A stretch of 64,000 nt of DNA from Cephalopachus bancanus. Its lineage: Eukaryota > Chordata > Mammalia > Primates > Tarsiidae. A program made the position numbers and the translations under genes. The stretch lies in the NCBI GenBank assembly GCA_027257055.1, contig JAPVLO010000575.1, positions 124,001 to 188,000 of the forward strand, given 5' to 3'. The notes beneath the pieces were generated by a model. The model searched no databases. It was not told where the DNA came from and saw only the letters and a list, made by a program, of their open reading frames with translations. Below are positions 59,772 through 64,000 of this stretch, piece after piece. The stretch's first letter is position 1, and each line of letters begins with the position of its first letter.

Positions 59772-60073
59772 TTTCTTTCTTTCTTTTTCTTTTTTGAGTC
59801 GGAGTCTCACTCCGTCGCCCAGACTGGAGTGCAGAGGCCGCTCCCGGCCACCGCAGCCTCGACCTGCTGGGCTCGGGCGATCCTTCCGCCTCAGCCTTCC
59901 AAGGAGCTGGAACTACAGATGCACGCTACCACGCCCGGTCTACTTTCTGATTTATTGTAGAGATGAGGTCTCGCCAAGTTGCCCGGGCGGGTCTCGAACC
60001 CGCGGGCTCAGGCAATCCACTCACCCCAGCCTCCCAAAGGCTCAGGATTACAGGCTGAGCCACCGAGCCCGGC
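59772..60073 (-). repeat. Alu, young type with (CTTT)n tail
   Basis: (TTTC)n, GAGTCGGAGTCTCACTCCGT to GAGCCACCGAGCCCGGC. Confidence 0.93.
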
Positions 60074-61694
<1,621 letters not shown>

Positions 61695-61968
61695 TTTTTT
61701 TTTTTTCTTATTTGAAAATTCACTGAAACATTTTTAGGGGGCCCCTAGAAGTGTTTTGGGCCCCAGGCAGTGTGTCCACTCTGCATAATGGATACATCAG
61801 CTCTACCTCAAGGGACATGCAAGTAGGAAGCAAGAAAGAGACCAGCTAAGAGCGAGGGTCCTAGCAGGGTGACTGCTCACTTCACCTCTCTGTGCCTCAG
61901 TTTACTCATCTGGGACAATAATGGCATCTACCTCATCGAGCAAATGGGTGGATTAAAATAAGATTATA

Positions 61969-62049
61969 GACAGGCAACTCCTTCAGGTCCCTCCCGCTGT
62001 GGGAGCTTCTCTGTCGTCTCAATAAATCCTGCTTTCTCACTTAAAAAAA
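61969..62049 (+). mobile_element. Short polyadenylated LTR-derived retroinsertion
   Basis: An 81-bp insert splits a MIR. It is flanked by AAGATTATA on both sides (61960-61968 and 62050-62058), ends in an A-tract, and has AATAAA (62021-62026) 13 bases before CTCAC. The sequence resembles the R end of an LTR. It looks like a severely 5'-truncated, L1-mobilised copy of an LTR-terminated transcript. Confidence 0.6.
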
Positions 62050-62058
62050 AAGATTATA

Positions 62059-62341
62059 AGCCGGGCTCGGTGGCTCAGCCTGTCATCCCGCGCCTTTGGG
62101 AGGCTGAGGTGAGTGGATCGCCTGAGCCGCGGGTTCGCGACCCGCCTGGGCAGCAAGACCTCATCTCTACAATAAATCAAAAAATCAGCCAGGCGTGGTA
62201 GCGCATGCCTGTAATTCCGGCTACCTGGACGGCTGAGGCGGAAGGATCGCCGGAGCCCAGCGGGTCGAGGTGCGGTGGCCGGGAGCGGCCACTGCACTCC
62301 AGTCTGGGCGACAGAGTGAGACTCCGACTCAAAAAAAAAAT
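62059..62341 (+). repeat. Alu, young type
   Basis: AGCCGGGCTCGGTGGCTCAG to A10; directly follows the LTR-derived insert. Confidence 0.92.
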
Positions 62342-62406
62342 ATATTATATATGTAAGCACCTTGATCAGAATAATCACTATGAAAGTGGAAACTGTCACT
62401 CATAAT

Positions 62407-62763
62407 ACAGTAAGTCCCCTACATACGAGCCTTCCAGTTGCGACTTTCAAAGATGTGAACGTGCCTTTACGTGTCTGATCACACAAGTTAGTCCGCTTGT
62501 CTGGCACACATTGTCATGTGTGTGTATCCTCTACCAGAAGCTGTGCTTTTGTGTACTTTACTGTACAGTTCTGTATAGAGCACAGTAGTACCATAGCTTT
62601 CCTTCAAGCCCAGGATGTCCAGAAGCAAGCATAAAAGCAGCAATGAGGTACGGCCGATTGTGTGAGTTGAGTACCCAGGCTAACGCTGTTGGACTTACCA
62701 ACAGATTGGACTTATGAACGCACTCTCGGAACAGAACTCATTCATAGGGATCTTCCTGTATTG
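62407..62763 (+). mobile_element. Tigger4-like non-autonomous DNA transposon
   Basis: It begins ACAGTAAGTCCCCTACATAC and ends with a decayed inverted copy of the same terminus. Internal motifs TTTACTGTACAGT, GGATGTCCAGAAGCAAGC and TTGGACTTACCAACA are characteristic of this Tigger family. Confidence 0.8.
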
Positions 62764-63214
62764 TGTATGGCTGTTCTTAGCGACTTAGTGGATCCTCTCG
62801 GCTCTTAACTGAAGCTACACAAGGAAAGGCTTCCAGTGTATGGGGACGTCTTGCATTCACTTCCCAGAGCAGACACAGCTATTTTAAAGCCGCTTGTTCG
62901 ATCAAACTTATTTCCATGGGATTCCTTGGCCCTATGAAACTGCCCACGCGACCCCCCGAGGAGACACACGGCGGCCTCCTCTTGACCTGGGGTGATTCGG
63001 TTGCTGGGCGGGAAGGAGACGGGTCCCGGGACAGAAATCTGCCGCCTCCTTTTCTCCTGCTTAGCAGGTGTCAGAGCTCAGGGAATTTAGTGGGAGGCTT
63101 TGAGGCCCCTTCACAAGCAAAGGCCTCTGGGATAAATTAATTTCTTAATCCCTGAACAGTCACACAAGAGGGAGGCCTGACAGCTGGGTTTTTCGGAGGA
63201 GACGGGAACGAATG

Positions 63215-63350
63215 TGTCGGGGCTTTGCATACATGATCTTGTTTAATCCGGACAGCTACCCGTACGTGGGGATTATTACCCCCATTCTATAAACCAGCAA
63301 ATGGAGGCTCAGAAAGGATTGGTGACCTGTCTGAAGGTCACCCCTGCTCC
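63215..63350 (-). repeat. MIR fragment
   Basis: GGGGATTATTACCCCCATTC, GGAGGCTCAGAAAGGATTGG and CTGAAGGTCAC follow the reverse MIR order. Confidence 0.75.
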
Positions 63351-63571
63351 TTCCGGCTGCCCCGGGGACCCACGAGAAGATCAGGGCAGAGGTAAAGGAG
63401 AAAAGGAAGCCTGTCTGCCTGGGTCTGCCTTGGCCAGGGACCATGGGCTGCAATGCTTGGAGACTCCGTGTCCCCACATGCACAAGCCAGGAATTGGCCC
63501 AGGGATCTCACGCAACCTGCTGTCCTTGTCCAGCTCCCGTCCTGGTCAGAGCAGACGGTGGACTCCTTTCC

Positions 63572-63779
63572 CAGCTGTTATGGGCTGAATGTTTATGTCC
63601 CCACAAAACGTACAAGTTGAACTCCTAACCCGAAACGTGTTGGTCTTAGGATGTGATTTGGTAGGTGGTTGGGTAGTAAAGGTGGAGCCCTCGTGAATGC
63701 CATTAGTGTCCTCATCAAAGAAGCCCCAGAGAGCTCCCCTGTCCCTTGCCCCATGTGAGTTTACAGTAAGAAGGTGCCG
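63572..63779 (+). mobile_element. MaLR LTR (MST/MLT1 type), 5' part
   Basis: GGGCTGAATGTTTATGTCCC, GGTGGAGCCCTCGTGAATG and CCCCATGTGAGTTTACAG are recognisable MST-type motifs. A young Alu interrupts it at 63781, and the remainder lies outside the window. Confidence 0.7.
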
Positions 63780-63780
63780 G

Positions 63781-64000
63781 CCGGGCTCAGCGGCTCAGCC
63801 TGTAATCCCAGCACTTTGGGAGGCTGAGGCGAGTGGATTGCCTGAGCCCGTGGGTTCGAGACCCACCCGGGCAACTTGGCGAGACCTCTTCTCTACAATA
63901 AATCAAAAATTAGCCAGGCATGGTAGCGCGCGCCTGTATTTCCAGCTACTCGGATGGCTGAGACAGCAGGAGCCCAGCAGGTCGAGGCTGCGGTGGCCAG
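63781..64000 (+). repeat. Alu, young type with GTGGG/CCCAC T-arm, cut by window end
   Basis: GCCGGGCTCAGCGGCTCAGC runs to the end of the window. GTGGGTTCGAGACCCAC is at 63850-63866. Confidence 0.92.

Larger units (their letters stand above)
61850..62400 (+). repeat. MIR split by an LTR-derived insert and an Alu
   Basis: CCTCTCTGTGCCTCAGTTTA, ACAATAATGGCATCTACCTC and GATTAAAATAAGATTATA continue after both insertions as ATGTAAGCACCTTGATCAGA. Confidence 0.75.

Overview
The window is mammalian nuclear DNA from a primate outside the anthropoids. It is packed with more than 80 Alu-type SINEs, among them many old AluJ-like copies. The youngest copies are a lineage-specific AluJ derivative (linker CAATAAATCAAAAAATC, left arm with GGGTTCGAGACCC, right arm with GGCCGGGAGCGGCC). 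I see no AluS/AluY diagnostics, which argues against monkeys and apes. I also see neither the long A-rich linker of lemur Alus nor the tRNA-derived SINEs of lorises and galagos. A tarsier is therefore my preferred guess; this is inference.

The one protein-coding gene I can support is GABRR2, the rho-2 subunit of the GABA-A (GABA-C) receptor, on the minus strand. Seven coding exons (exons 3-9 in the usual numbering) lie between 33105 and 10753, all with AG/GT splice sites and compatible phases. They encode about 392 residues from just before the ligand-binding domain to the stop codon. The signal peptide and N-terminus (exons 1-2) are not visible, so the gene should continue beyond 64000; 33106-64000 is read as one large intron. 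Layout on the minus strand: exon 3 (33038-33105), exon 4 (29031-29254), exon 5 (27067-27149, Cys-loop), exon 6 (26733-26873), exon 7 (23092-23244, M1), exon 8 (19685-19881, M2-M3), exon 9 (10753-11067, cytoplasmic loop and M4). Positions 1-10752 hold the 3' UTR and 3' flank.

Everything else is repeats. Besides Alus there is a decayed processed copy of ITGB1BP1 in intron 7, mariner-like and Tigger-like DNA transposons, L1, MIR, L2 and MER5A fragments, and several retroviral LTRs. One solo LTR at 51168-51776 sits inside an Alu with an intact 4-bp target duplication. All LTRs inside the gene point against its transcription. I found no second gene, no tRNA or rRNA gene, no CRISPR array and no obvious new multi-gene system. 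The least ordinary signals are structural: young Alus carry a covarying tRNA-like T-arm around the B box and a strong 10-bp hairpin in the right arm; a short mariner derivative has transposase C-termini at both inverted ends; and an 81-bp polyadenylated LTR-derived insertion has its own target duplication.
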